Shown in pieces: positions 1 through 7,985 of a stretch of DNA of 45,428 bases (position 1 is the stretch's first letter; every line of letters begins with the position of its first letter). Source of the stretch: Xanthobacteraceae bacterium (GTDB taxonomy: Bacteria > Pseudomonadota > Alphaproteobacteria > Rhizobiales > Xanthobacteraceae); assembly GCA_030041005.1 (NCBI GenBank), contig JASHOR010000062.1, forward strand, positions 1-45,428. Reading direction: 5' to 3'. A program made the translations under genes and the position numbers. The notes beneath the pieces are model-generated. The model was not told the origin of the DNA. It made no database searches and worked only from the letters and a program-made list of their open reading frames with translations.

Positions 1-875
1 TCGGGGCGCAGCCGGTCGCGCAATCGCTCGAACGGCAGGACCGCTTGCGCCGTGCTCTTGCACCAGCCGACCCCGCGCTTGCCGCGTACTTCGATTTCCA
101 GAATGGTTTCCTTGCTGCCGAAGTCCTTGACGATCTTCACGTCGCGGAATTGAAGCCGGGCGGCCTCGTCAGGCCTGAGCCCGGTATTCGCCATGAAGAG
201 GACGAAGTCGTGCATCTGCTCGCACGCCCATCGATGGCGATTGTTTAGCGGCGTCCGCGCCCTGCGGCGCGTCGCTTCGTAGAGTTCCTTGTATTCGTCA
301 GGCGAGAACCACGCACGGTGCGTGATCTTGCCTGCTGTCCTGTACGGTTGCGAGAGGTCCGGCAATGCGGTCATCCAGCCGTGACGCATTGCAGTCTTAA
401 GGACCTGGCGGATGCAAACGGTTTCGTGGTGCATAGACGTGCGCGATGGGGGCTTGCCCCTCTTCTCCATCGCAAGCTGCTTTCGGTGAATGCGATACTC
501 CTGAACCTTGCCCGCCGTGATTTCCGATAGGGCCATCTTTCCGAAATAGGGGAGCAAATAAACCCGTAGCATCCAGCCGTAGGTCTTCACCCACGCCGGG
601 CTCCTCTGGCCCTGGGTGATGATTTCGTACTCTTGAAGGAATTGATCGGCCGCCTTCTTGAAGGTTGGACCGGATGCCAGTTCACCCGCTCGGACTTTTC
701 CTCGCAACACCAAGTACCAGTCTTCCGCGACCTCCTTCGCGTGGGAGAGGCTATCTTCCTTGGTGCTGATGCGCCGGTTCTTGCCAGCGAGATAGGTCGA
801 GGCCTGCCAGTTATTGCTGTTTTCGCGTTTGTAGAGGTGGAGCTTTCCTCCCATGAGTTCGTGGTGCTCGGTCAT
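1..875 (-). CDS. Tyrosine recombinase/integrase, partial (C-terminus beyond window)
   Basis: The minus strand is open from an ATG at 875 to the window edge, giving 291 residues with no stop. A GGAGG ribosome binding site lies about 7 bases before this ATG. Residues about 1-60 look like an arm-binding N-terminal region. Residues about 70-165 look like the SAM-like core-binding domain. The catalytic domain starts near residue 190, with box I at 230-239 (NTGLRPDEAA); Arg234 is the likely catalytic arginine, and a Lys in RGKRG near 266 fits the beta-hairpin lysine. The H-x-x-R and catalytic Tyr boxes would lie outside the window. The gene reads away from a tRNA-Leu fragment 145 bases upstream, the usual layout for an integrative element or prophage edge. 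Phage versus genomic-island origin cannot be decided here. Confidence 0.9.
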   Translation of the reverse strand, partial: MTEHHELMGGKLHLYKRENSNNWQASTYLAGKNRRISTKEDSLSHAKEVAEDWYLVLRGKVRAGELASGPTFKKAADQFLQEYEIITQGQRSPAWVKTYGWMLRVYLLPYFGKMALSEITAGKVQEYRIHRKQLAMEKRGKPPSRTSMHHETVCIRQVLKTAMRHGWMTALPDLSQPYRTAGKITHRAWFSPDEYKELYEATRRRARTPLNNRHRWACEQMHDFVLFMANTGLRPDEAARLQFRDVKIVKDFGSKETILEIEVRGKRGVGWCKSTAQAVLPFERLRDRLRP

Positions 876-913
876 GACGCGGACCTCCGGAAAACGGCTC
901 AAAAGTGCATTTT

Positions 914-970
914 TGTGTAAGACATGTGTAACGGTTATTGCGAACATAATGACATCAACATAATGACATT
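914..970. repeat. Two pairs of short direct repeats in the integrase-tRNA interval (possible arm-type sites)
   Basis: TGTGTAA occurs at 914-920 and 925-931, 11 bases apart. A 14-base unit, AACATAATGACAT followed by C or T, is repeated in tandem at 943-956 and 957-970. They lie between the integrase start and the tRNA remnant, where tyrosine recombinases usually have arm-type binding sites. The repeats are read directly; the binding role is inference. Confidence 0.5.
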
Positions 971-1020
971 AAGTATATGAAAATGCAATAAAAAAACTGA
1001 GATACTTGATTTTATTAATA

Positions 1021-1060
1021 ATTTTGAGTCGTGCGCGTCTACCAGTTCCGCCACACGGGC
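1021..1060 (-). pseudogene. 5' half of tRNA-Leu(CAA), truncated in the anticodon arm (att junction)
   Basis: Read on the minus strand from 1060, the sequence has a Leu-tRNA acceptor 5' strand (GCCCGTG), a D-arm with GGTAGACGCG, the 5' anticodon stem CACGA and the loop CTCAAAA with anticodon CAA. The 3' stem should continue TCGTG, but only the first T (1021) is present. After it the sequence is AT-rich and unlike tRNA, with no variable arm, T-arm or acceptor 3' strand. This fits integration of the neighbouring integrase element with crossover in the anticodon loop. The remnant cannot make a functional tRNA. Confidence 0.8.
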
Positions 1061-1222
1061 TTGATCGTCGCTATATATCCGGCCAAGCCGCTCACGGCAA
1101 AACGAAAATTCCCGGTCTTGTTTCCACCTTGATGGATTGCCAAGTTGGCATCGTTCACGCCACCCGATCGCGCCCAGGCGGTCGTACCATCCGATCGCGC
1201 CATTGCAACGCTTGAGGATTCC

Positions 1223-1768
1223 ATGCACCAGGTCCTGCCCATGAAGCGCAACTGGAGCGGGCGGCTGGGCACCTCGCCGACCGCTGTCGCGGCGCTTGCC
1301 GTCTTCGTCGTCGGTCTGGCTACGCTGCTCGGTGCCTGGTATTTCCAATTCGTGCTCGGCCTACCGCCCTGCCCTCTCTGCCTGCAGGAGCGCATCCCCT
1401 ACTACATCGTGATTCCGCTTGCGCTGGTGCTGGCGATTGCGGTTTGGTCGCGCGCACCGCGAGGCCTCATCGCCGGGGGCTTCGGCGTGATCGCGCTCGC
1501 CGCGCTGTGCGGCGCCGCCCTGGGCGCGTATCACGCCGGGGTCGAATGGCATTTCTGGCCCGGCCCGGCGGACTGCTCCGGCCCGCTCGCCAACCTCAAC
1601 ACCGGCGGCTCGCTGCTCGACCAGTTGAATTCCGTGCACGTCGTGCGCTGCGACGAGGCGGCATGGCGTTTTCTCGGCATATCGCTCGCTGGTTACAATG
1701 TGCTGATCTCGCTCGTCATGGCGGCGCTCGCCGGTTTCGGCCTCTCGGCGCGCAAGCAACCCGCCTGA
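1223..1768 (+). CDS. dsbB: Disulfide bond formation protein B family
   Basis: This 181-residue inner-membrane protein has four predicted transmembrane helices. DsbB proteins reoxidise the periplasmic thiol oxidase DsbA and pass electrons to quinone. The first periplasmic pair is Cys50-Pro-Leu-Cys53 after helix 1, followed by QER, as is typical of the family. The second pair is Cys118 and Cys143 in the long loop between helices 3 and 4. Start: ATG 1223 has GAGG about 6 bases upstream; a second Met seven codons in is possible, and an in-frame ATG at 1145 lacks family similarity. No dsbA is nearby. The gene starts about 160 bases from the disrupted tRNA-Leu and is the first host gene beyond the element. 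Confidence 0.88.
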   Translation: MHQVLPMKRNWSGRLGTSPTAVAALAVFVVGLATLLGAWYFQFVLGLPPCPLCLQERIPYYIVIPLALVLAIAVWSRAPRGLIAGGFGVIALAALCGAALGAYHAGVEWHFWPGPADCSGPLANLNTGGSLLDQLNSVHVVRCDEAAWRFLGISLAGYNVLISLVMAALAGFGLSARKQPA

Positions 1769-1966
1769 ACGGTGCGGCGCATCCGCGCGCTCTGCGGCAA
1801 AAAGCCGTCGCCCGCGCCTGTGCCGGGGGTGCCCGCGTTGCAAGCGCCGCACCAATCAACTAACGTCAATGCGCGAACCTTTGCGCTGGAACCGGACCGT
1901 CGGGCGCGGACCGTTCGCCAATAAAAAATCAGTCGGCATTTTGCGGCACCTTGGAGGGAGGAAGGG

Positions 1967-3010
1967 ATGCGTTCCATCAAACGCGAGGCCGTGGCGCGTG
2001 CGGCGGCTGCCGGCGCGCTGGCGCTGACGTTTGCGCTCGTCGCCGGCGCGGCGCAGGCGCAACCAGCGACCTACGTGATGAAAATCTCGACCCCGACCAT
2101 CCATGACATTCCGGACACGTGGGCGGACAACTTCGGTGCCGCGCTGGAAAAGGATTCCGGCGGCCGCATCAAGGTGAAGGTTTTTCCCGCGAGCCAGCTC
2201 GGCACGATCCCGCGCCAGATCGAAGGCACGCAGTTCGGCTCGATCCAGATGGAGGTCGTGCCGCCCGAATTCATGGTCGGTCTCGATCCGCGTTTCGAGG
2301 TCATGGCCGCGCCGGGACTGGTCGATTCACAGGCCCACGGCCAGCGCGTCGCCGCCGATCCGGCGGTGCAGAAGCTGATGCTCGGGCTCGGCGCCGACAA
2401 GGGACTGCGCGGTGTCGCGTTGTTCATGGCCGAGCCATCCTGCATCATTTCGCGAATGCCGCTGCGGCACCTGGCCGATTTCAAGGGCAAGAAGATCAGG
2501 ATTTTTGCTTCGCAATTCCAAAGCGTGGCGTTCGAGCGGCTTGGCGTCACTCCGGTGGCGATGAGTCTCGGCGATGTGGTGCCCGCGATTCAACAAGGCG
2601 CGATCGACGGGTCAGATCTGGGAATAAGCCCGGTTGCCCATTTCCACATGGTCGACGCGGCGAAATACGTCACGGAAACGGGACAGCCCGCCATCTTCAT
2701 CATCGCGGTGGTCAACAGAAAGTGGTACGAATCTCTTCCCACGGATTTGCAGCGTCTCCTTGACAAGGACGCCGCGGCGCAGGCGGTGGCGATCAACTCG
2801 TTCGCGGTGAAGGACGTTAAAGAAGCGCAGGCAAGCTTCGTCGCGCATGGCGGCGAACTGATCAAGCTGCCGCCCGACGAGCAGGCGAGCATGATGAAAA
2901 CGCTTGCCAGCGTCGGCGCCGACGTGTCGAAGAGGAATCCGAAAGTCGCAGCCGCCTATCAGATCGTCACCGCGGCGGCAGCGCGGACCCGGCAGCCCGC
3001 CAGCCAGTGA
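1967..3010 (+). CDS. dctP: TRAP transporter substrate-binding protein (DctP family)
   Basis: This 347-residue protein has a clear signal peptide (hydrophobic stretch about 12-28, cleavage near AQA at 31). DctP-type proteins are periplasmic and deliver carboxylic acids or related solutes to a sodium-driven DctQM permease. Seen here are the typical opening after the signal (YVMKISTP), the WADNF...KDSGGRIKVKVFPASQLG region and the FKGKKIRI segment preceding the ligand-binding part. A strong GGAGG(GAGG) site precedes ATG 1967. dctQ and dctM follow on the same strand. The substrate cannot be read from the sequence. Confidence 0.93.
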   Translation: MRSIKREAVARAAAAGALALTFALVAGAAQAQPATYVMKISTPTIHDIPDTWADNFGAALEKDSGGRIKVKVFPASQLGTIPRQIEGTQFGSIQMEVVPPEFMVGLDPRFEVMAAPGLVDSQAHGQRVAADPAVQKLMLGLGADKGLRGVALFMAEPSCIISRMPLRHLADFKGKKIRIFASQFQSVAFERLGVTPVAMSLGDVVPAIQQGAIDGSDLGISPVAHFHMVDAAKYVTETGQPAIFIIAVVNRKWYESLPTDLQRLLDKDAAAQAVAINSFAVKDVKEAQASFVAHGGELIKLPPDEQASMMKTLASVGADVSKRNPKVAAAYQIVTAAAARTRQPASQ

Positions 3011-3176
3011 ACGAAGGCAGACAACCGCGGCAATGGATGCGCGAACGTTCGTCAGGCCGGCCATCTCACGTCAGACAGATGGTTGAACAGGTGCCGATTA
3101 CAGGCCGCAGCCGTCCATCAACGATAAAGCGATCAGCCGGGCATCGCTGCCCCGGAGCGAAACGACGGGCCGAACG

Positions 3177-3686
3177 ATGATTGAATCGATACACCGGGCA
3201 ATCGGCTGGCTTCTCGCGCTGACCCGCACGCTGTCGGCGATTTTTCTGATCTCCAGCGTGTCCATCAATTTCATCAACATCATCGGCCGCTACGTCTTCA
3301 GCGTGTCGATCTCGTGGGCCGAAGAGATCATGCTTTTTCTCATGGTCGGCTGCGTCTTCACCGGCTGCTGCGCGGTCGCCTGGGAGGGACGCCATATCCG
3401 GATGGACGTCATGATTTCGGCGCTGCCGCCGAAACTGCACGCCTTTTTCAACCTGTTGTCCCAACTTGCGCTGATTGGCGCGGCCGCCACGGTCACCATC
3501 TTCGCCTATCCGGTGATCATTGAGCTGGCGGCGTTCAACGAGCGCAGCGAAGCGGCGAATTTCCCGTTGGTCATTCCGCAGGCGATGGTCCCGATCGGAT
3601 ACAGCCTGATGGGACTGCTGGTCGCAATCCGGCTGCTCACATCGCTGCGAAGCCGAACGGAGCCATCAGGCGGTCCCCACACTTGA
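3177..3686 (+). CDS. dctQ: TRAP transporter small permease (DctQ family)
   Basis: This 169-residue membrane protein has four hydrophobic segments, and the motif NIIGRYVF near residues 38-45 is typical of DctQ. It pairs with the large permease DctM. It lies 166 bases after dctP and 10 bases before dctM, so the permease genes are very likely co-transcribed. The ribosome binding site is weak. ATG 3177 is kept because the N-terminal amphipathic region and the first helix follow directly. Confidence 0.9.
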   Translation: MIESIHRAIGWLLALTRTLSAIFLISSVSINFINIIGRYVFSVSISWAEEIMLFLMVGCVFTGCCAVAWEGRHIRMDVMISALPPKLHAFFNLLSQLALIGAAATVTIFAYPVIIELAAFNERSEAANFPLVIPQAMVPIGYSLMGLLVAIRLLTSLRSRTEPSGGPHT

Positions 3687-3696
3687 GCGTGCGGCA

Positions 3697-4971
3697 ATGA
3701 CGGCGTATCTCATTTATTTCGGCTTGCCGGTGCTGCTCCTGATCATCGGCTTTCCCATCTTCCTCGTCCTTTTGATCACGTCGATCGTCGCGGTGACCAC
3801 CGTCGCCGGCGTACCGACCGACGCGGTGCAGACCTACATGTTCGGCAGCCTCGACAACTTCCCTTTGCTGGCGGTGCCGTTTTTCGTGCTCGCCGGGGAG
3901 TTCATGGCGCAAGGCGGCATCGCACGGCGGATCATCGCCATGGTGATGGCGATCGTCGGCGGCATACGCGGCTCGCTGGCGGTGACCACCGTAGCAGCCT
4001 CGGAGCTGTTCGGCGCCATGTCCCACACCGCCATCGGCACCGTCGTCGCCATGGGGCGCATGATCTATCCGACGCTCAAGGAGAACGGGTACAACGAGCG
4101 CTTTTCCGTAGGCCTGATCGCCTCGTCGGGCGCCATTGCGGTCGTCATTCCGCCTTCGATCGCAATGATCCTGTACGCCGTGTCAGCCGAGCAGTCCGCG
4201 GTGCAGCTTTTCACCGCCGGGATTCTGCCGAGCATTCTCATCGGTATCATCGACGCCGGCTTTGTCATGACCTACGCCAGAATGAAGGGCGTTCCGCTCG
4301 GCACGCGCGCGCGCTGGGACCTGATCTGGAAGACGACCAAGGACGCGAGCTGGGCGATCGGAACGCTGGTGGTGATCTTCGGCGGGATTTACGGGGGCGT
4401 GTTCACGCCGACCGAAGCCGCCGGCGTCGCGGTCGTCTATTCGGTCTTCGTGACGATGGTTATATACCGCGAGGTCGACATCTTCCGCTTCTGGAAAATT
4501 CTCGTCGACTCCGCCTTCCTCATTTCGCAAATCCTGCTGATCGTGACCTCGGCGGGCATCTATTCATGGCTGCTGACGACCAGCGGAATTCCGCAGCAGT
4601 TGGTCGCCTCGATCGACGCCCTTCACCTCGCGAAATGGGAACTCCTGCTCATTCTCAATGTCGGCCTGCTTGCCGCCGGGAGCTTCCTGGAGCCGCCGGC
4701 CGCAATCCTGATCCTCACCCCGCTGTTGTTACCCATCGTGGAAGCCGTCGGCGTCAATGCCATCCACTTCGGCATCATCGTGGCGGTCAATCTCAGCCTT
4801 GGCATGTACACACCTCCGTTCGGCTTGAACCTTTTCTCATCGCAAGCCATCTTCAACGCACCGTTGAGCCGCATCTATCTCGGCGTACTGCCGTTTCTTT
4901 TGCTCAATTTCGCGGCACTTTTGATCATCACCTATATTCCGCAAATCTCCATGGTTTTGCTGCATCACTAA
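3697..4971 (+). CDS. dctM: TRAP transporter large permease (DctM family)
   Basis: This 424-residue polytopic protein has the normal DctM length. Family segments include the GxxLDNFPLLAVPFFVLAGE region near 50-70, and SSGAIAVVIPPSIAMILYAV near 144-163. It forms the ion-coupled transport channel with DctQ. Its start is 10 bases after the dctQ stop. The dctP-dctQ-dctM order is canonical for a tripartite transporter. The following 218 bases contain no gene I can recognise. Confidence 0.93.
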   Translation: MTAYLIYFGLPVLLLIIGFPIFLVLLITSIVAVTTVAGVPTDAVQTYMFGSLDNFPLLAVPFFVLAGEFMAQGGIARRIIAMVMAIVGGIRGSLAVTTVAASELFGAMSHTAIGTVVAMGRMIYPTLKENGYNERFSVGLIASSGAIAVVIPPSIAMILYAVSAEQSAVQLFTAGILPSILIGIIDAGFVMTYARMKGVPLGTRARWDLIWKTTKDASWAIGTLVVIFGGIYGGVFTPTEAAGVAVVYSVFVTMVIYREVDIFRFWKILVDSAFLISQILLIVTSAGIYSWLLTTSGIPQQLVASIDALHLAKWELLLILNVGLLAAGSFLEPPAAILILTPLLLPIVEAVGVNAIHFGIIVAVNLSLGMYTPPFGLNLFSSQAIFNAPLSRIYLGVLPFLLLNFAALLIITYIPQISMVLLHH

Positions 4972-5189
4972 AGGCGCGCGGCGGCAGGGCGAACGCGAGG
5001 CTTGCAGCAACCCGCGGAAAGTCCGTCACTTTTCCGGCGCGGGGCGTGCCCGCCGGAACCGACGATCCATAGTCCATGCCTCTGGCGTCGCTTCGCCCGT
5101 TCCAATAAGCTTGTGTCTTCGTTCCGACACCGCTCGAGCGTAGCGTTGCGGCGTCGTCAAGACGGCGTCGTCAAGAAAAGGAGGCGATC

Positions 5190-5558
5190 ATGGGCTTATT
5201 AGATGACCTTAATCTCGGTGGAGCGCTCAAGGGCGCCTTGGGTCAGGTTGAAGCCGCGGCAGCACCCGCTTTGATCAATGGGTTGCTGGCGAAAACCCAG
5301 TTCGGAGATCTCAACGGGCTCGTTACTCAATTGCAACAGAACGGGCTCGGCCAGCAGGTGCAGTCGTGGCTCGGCAACGGCGCCAACCTGCCGATCACGG
5401 CCGATGAATTGAAGTCAGTGCTGAGCAATGAGCAGGTTCAGGAATTCGCCCGCCATCTCAACTTGCCGGTCGATACGGTGCTCAAGCTGCTTTCGGAAAA
5501 TTTACCCAACGTTGTCGATCAGGCAAGTAAGAATGGCCAGCTTCAATCGAGTTCATGA
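5190..5558 (+). CDS. yidB: YidB-family (DUF937) protein
   Basis: This 122-residue soluble protein starts MGLLDDL and continues with a Gly/Ala/Gln-rich helical region and the LNGLVTQLQQNGLGQQVQSWLG segment, typical of YidB/DUF937. The function of the family is not established. There is no signal peptide or membrane segment. A very good AAAGGAGG site precedes ATG 5190. It stands alone on the plus strand, followed 40 bases later by a small secreted protein gene. Confidence 0.85.
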   Translation: MGLLDDLNLGGALKGALGQVEAAAAPALINGLLAKTQFGDLNGLVTQLQQNGLGQQVQSWLGNGANLPITADELKSVLSNEQVQEFARHLNLPVDTVLKLLSENLPNVVDQASKNGQLQSSS

Positions 5559-5597
5559 CTCTCGGATTTACTCTGCTGTGAAAATAGGGAGAGGATA

Positions 5598-5846
5598 ATG
5601 AAAACCATCGCAATCGTCGCAGCGTCATTCCTGCTGGCGAGCGCCGCTCTGGCGCAAGCGGCAACGACCGGCGCTTCGGCCGGAAGTACCTGCAAAATGC
5701 AAGCCGCTGGCAAGAACCTTCACGGCGCCGCTTTGACCAGCAACATCAAGAGCTGCTGCCGGCACAGCGCGGCGGGTCAGAAGTTGCACGGAGCCGCGGA
5801 ATCGAATTTCCGCAAGAGTTGCGAGACATCGGGCCTCGGCGCCTGA
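5598..5846 (+). CDS. Small secreted protein with two PsiF-like Cys repeats
   Basis: This is an 82-residue protein with a signal peptide (about residues 1-21, cleavage near AQA). The mature part holds two repeats of about 23 residues, each with the pattern Cys...A(A)GK/Q-x-LHGAA...Ser-Cys, resembling the repeat of the phosphate-starvation-inducible PsiF family. The even number of Cys suggests disulfides in the periplasm. GGAGAGGATA precedes the ATG. The biochemical role is unknown, and PsiF assignment rests on pattern only. Confidence 0.72.
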   Translation: MKTIAIVAASFLLASAALAQAATTGASAGSTCKMQAAGKNLHGAALTSNIKSCCRHSAAGQKLHGAAESNFRKSCETSGLGA

Positions 5847-5904
5847 TCTTCATGTGCCGACGCAAATGTCTTGAATTCGCAAAAACGCAAAGGGGGTACC
5901 AATC

Positions 5905-6381
5905 ATGAGACTTCAGATCCTGATCGCGACCGGAGCTATCCTCGCGGTGTTCGGCAATACCGTCATAACGGTGCCGGCGCTGGCCAAGACCGCAAAGGAA
6001 TGCGCCGCCGAGTGGAAGCAGATGAAGGCCAATAAACAGACGGAGGGAAAGAAGCACAAAGACTTCATAGCCGAATGCAGGGGCACGGCGGCGCAACCCT
6101 CGACATCGACCATGGCGCCATCAGGCACGCCCTCTTCCCCGCCGCCGAAGACTACCACCCGAAAGATGTCACCCATGGCTCCACCGGTCGCCACCGGCAG
6201 AATTATCTTCCCCTCGGGCATTTCGTCGAAATATTCGACCGAGTCGGCGGGCAAGGCCCGCATGCACACGTGCCGCGATCAATACGAGGCGAATAAGGCG
6301 AACAACGCCAATGGCGGGCTAAGGTGGATTCAGAAGGGTGGCGGCTATTACAGCGAGTGCAACAAGCACCTGAAGGGCTGA
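5905..6381 (+). CDS. Secreted Cys-containing hypothetical protein (distant PsiF-like repeats)
   Basis: This 158-residue protein has an N-terminal signal peptide (about 1-27, cleavage near ALA). Two related blocks, about 32-60 (KECAAEWKQMKAN...FIAECRG) and about 121-157 (HTCRDQYEANKAN...YYSECNKHLKG), flank a Pro/Ser/Thr-rich linker. Each block has a Cys at either end, like the shorter repeats of the preceding gene. The AAAGGGGGTACC stretch before ATG 5905 provides the ribosome binding site. Function is unknown; the two neighbouring genes probably encode related exported proteins. Confidence 0.7.
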   Translation: MRLQILIATGAILAVFGNTVITVPALAKTAKECAAEWKQMKANKQTEGKKHKDFIAECRGTAAQPSTSTMAPSGTPSSPPPKTTTRKMSPMAPPVATGRIIFPSGISSKYSTESAGKARMHTCRDQYEANKANNANGGLRWIQKGGGYYSECNKHLKG

Positions 6382-6438
6382 GCGGCGACAGAGAGCGAGG
6401 CTCGTGCCGCTCAGGCAGCTTTTTCGCTTTGCAAGAAT

Positions 6439-6465
6439 CGACCTCTCCCCGATGGGGAGAGGTCG
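6439..6465. repeat. Perfect 12-bp inverted repeat, hairpin with 3-base loop
   Basis: CGACCTCTCCCC (6439-6450) and its exact complement (6454-6465) enclose GAT. It lies between the end of the secreted-protein gene and the convergent tRNA-Val. There is no T-run on either side, so it is either a dispersed palindromic repeat or a weak bidirectional terminator. Confidence 0.7.
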
Positions 6466-6613
6466 AAGGCGTCGACAAAGCTCCACTCCAGTGGATTTAT
6501 AGCCGCTACGGATACCAGAAGGACACCGTGCGGGCTTTGAGTGTTGGCTGTCGCGGCGGCGGGCCGCTCGGCACGCGACAAGACAAGGCCACTGGGTGAA
6601 AAAGTCCGGATAC

Positions 6614-6688
6614 TGGTGGGCGGTAGAGGGATCGAACCTCTGACCCCTTCCATGTCAAGGAAGTGCTCTTCCGCTGAGCTAACCGCCC
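6614..6688 (-). tRNA. tRNA-Val(GAC)
   Basis: The minus-strand sequence starts GGGCGGT at 6688 and ends with the complementary ACCGCCC, discriminator A and an encoded CCA at 6616-6614. The D-arm (GCTCAGCGGAAGAGC) is present. The anticodon stem CTTCC/GGAAG encloses TTGACAT with anticodon GAC. The T-arm has GGTTCGATCC. The gene is 75 bases including CCA and appears intact. Confidence 0.95.
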
Positions 6689-6761
6689 GGCCAGAGAGCG
6701 GGATGTAACGTCGCGCCACCGGCAGGGTCAAGCCCTCGCAAACCGCGAGTGCGGGAGCGGG

Positions 6762-7697
6762 CTAGAATTTCACGCGGTCGCCGCCTTTGAGCCCGAGCAT
6801 TTGCCGGACCTCCGCCGGCGTCGCAATCTCCATGCCCAGGTCTTCGACGATGCGGCGGATCTTGGCGACCTGCTCGGCGTTGCTCTTGGCGAGTTTCCCG
6901 GGACCGATATAGAGCGAGTCCTCCAGTCCAACGCGCACGTTGCCGCCGATCATCGCCGCAGCGGTACAGAAATTCATCTGATGACGGCCGCCGGCCAGCA
7001 CCGACCAGTGGTAATCCTTGCCGAACAGCCTGTCGGCGGTGCGTTTCATGAAGAACAGATTATCCAGGTCGGCGCCGATCCCGCCCAGAATTCCGAAGAT
7101 GAGCTGCAGGAACAAGGGCGGCTTGAACAGGCCGCGATCGACCATGTGGGCGAGATTGTAGAGGTGGCCGGTATCGTAGCATTCGTGCTCGAACTTCACG
7201 CCGTGGCCTTCTCCGAGCGTCTTGTACACCTTCTCGATGTCACGGAAGGTGTTGGGAAAGATGTAAGCGTCAGAATTGAGCAGGTAGCTTTCCTCCCAGT
7301 CGTATTTCCAGGTCTTGTAGCGCCGCGCCATCGGATAGAGCGCGAAATTCATCGAGCCCATGTTCATGGAACACATTTCCGGAGACAACGTATTGGCCGC
7401 GGAGATGCGTTGCTCGACCGTCATGGTGACGGCGCCGCCGGTCGTGATGTTCACCACTGCATCGGTTGCCTGCTTGATGCGCGGCAGAAACTGCATGAAC
7501 ACGCCGGCGTCGGGCGTTGGCCGGCCATCCTTGGGATCGCGCGCATGCAGATGCAGGATGGCGGCGCCGGCCTTGGCGGCATCGATCGCTTGCGTGGCGA
7601 TCTGATCGGGCGTGATCGGCAGCGCGTCCGACATGGTCGGCGTGTGGATCGAGCCGGTAATCGCGCAACTGATGATGACTTTGTTCGCCATGGCCAT
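6762..7697 (-). CDS. BKACE-type beta-keto acid cleavage enzyme (DUF849)
   Basis: This 311-residue TIM-barrel protein belongs to the 3-keto-5-aminohexanoate cleavage enzyme family. The family condenses a beta-keto acid with acetyl-CoA to give a CoA ester and acetoacetate, using a zinc ion. The zinc-site motif HLHARD is at 49-54 (His49, His51), and the conserved GLEDS with Glu259 is near the C-terminus. The length is normal. GGGGAGAAA precedes ATG 7697; a second ATG two codons later has better spacing. The neighbours are other small-molecule dehydrogenases. The substrate is not deducible. Confidence 0.87.
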   Translation of the reverse strand: MAMANKVIISCAITGSIHTPTMSDALPITPDQIATQAIDAAKAGAAILHLHARDPKDGRPTPDAGVFMQFLPRIKQATDAVVNITTGGAVTMTVEQRISAANTLSPEMCSMNMGSMNFALYPMARRYKTWKYDWEESYLLNSDAYIFPNTFRDIEKVYKTLGEGHGVKFEHECYDTGHLYNLAHMVDRGLFKPPLFLQLIFGILGGIGADLDNLFFMKRTADRLFGKDYHWSVLAGGRHQMNFCTAAAMIGGNVRVGLEDSLYIGPGKLAKSNAEQVAKIRRIVEDLGMEIATPAEVRQMLGLKGGDRVKF

Positions 7698-7795
7698 TTT
7701 CTCCCCTCGTGTGGCGGTTCAGACGTCCGCATCATTCCTGCCGCGACCTCGTCATGCGGAGTTCTGAACCAAAGCCACACTAGATCAATAAGTTG

Positions 7796-7870
7796 CTAGT
7801 ATCCTTCGATTCCGAAGTTCGCAACCGAGCGCACCATACAATGGTGCAAACTTCGGAATCGGGACACTAG
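7796..7870. repeat. CTAG-bounded palindromic element, copy 1
   Basis: This 75-base imperfect palindrome is bounded by CTAG at both ends (7796-7799 and 7867-7870). The left arm contains GATTCCGAAGTTCGCA (7808-7823) and the right arm nearly its complement from 7845. It matches, including the loop, the element at 31898-31970. The left end has two extra bases relative to that copy. It sits upstream of the BKACE gene and downstream of the molybdenum hydroxylase gene. Confidence 0.85.
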
Positions 7871-7985
7871 CGCTACGGCCCATCCCTTGATGCCCGGATC
7901 ACGATGTGATGGTCAAGGACAGGCAATTCCCGAGCGGCTGGCAAACGGCCGCTGCCGCTCCGCCAACGCCGAAGCAAATGCGCGT

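Noticed and set aside
935-1348. Minus-strand open frame of 137 codons containing VAELVDAHDSK
   Set aside because: That peptide is the well-known false translation of a tRNA-Leu gene; it marks the tRNA remnant, and the frame has no other similarity.
6801-7799. Plus-strand open frame of 332 codons opposite the BKACE gene
   Set aside because: It is the complement of a clear DUF849 gene and has the His/Arg/Asp-rich composition typical of GC-rich antisense frames.
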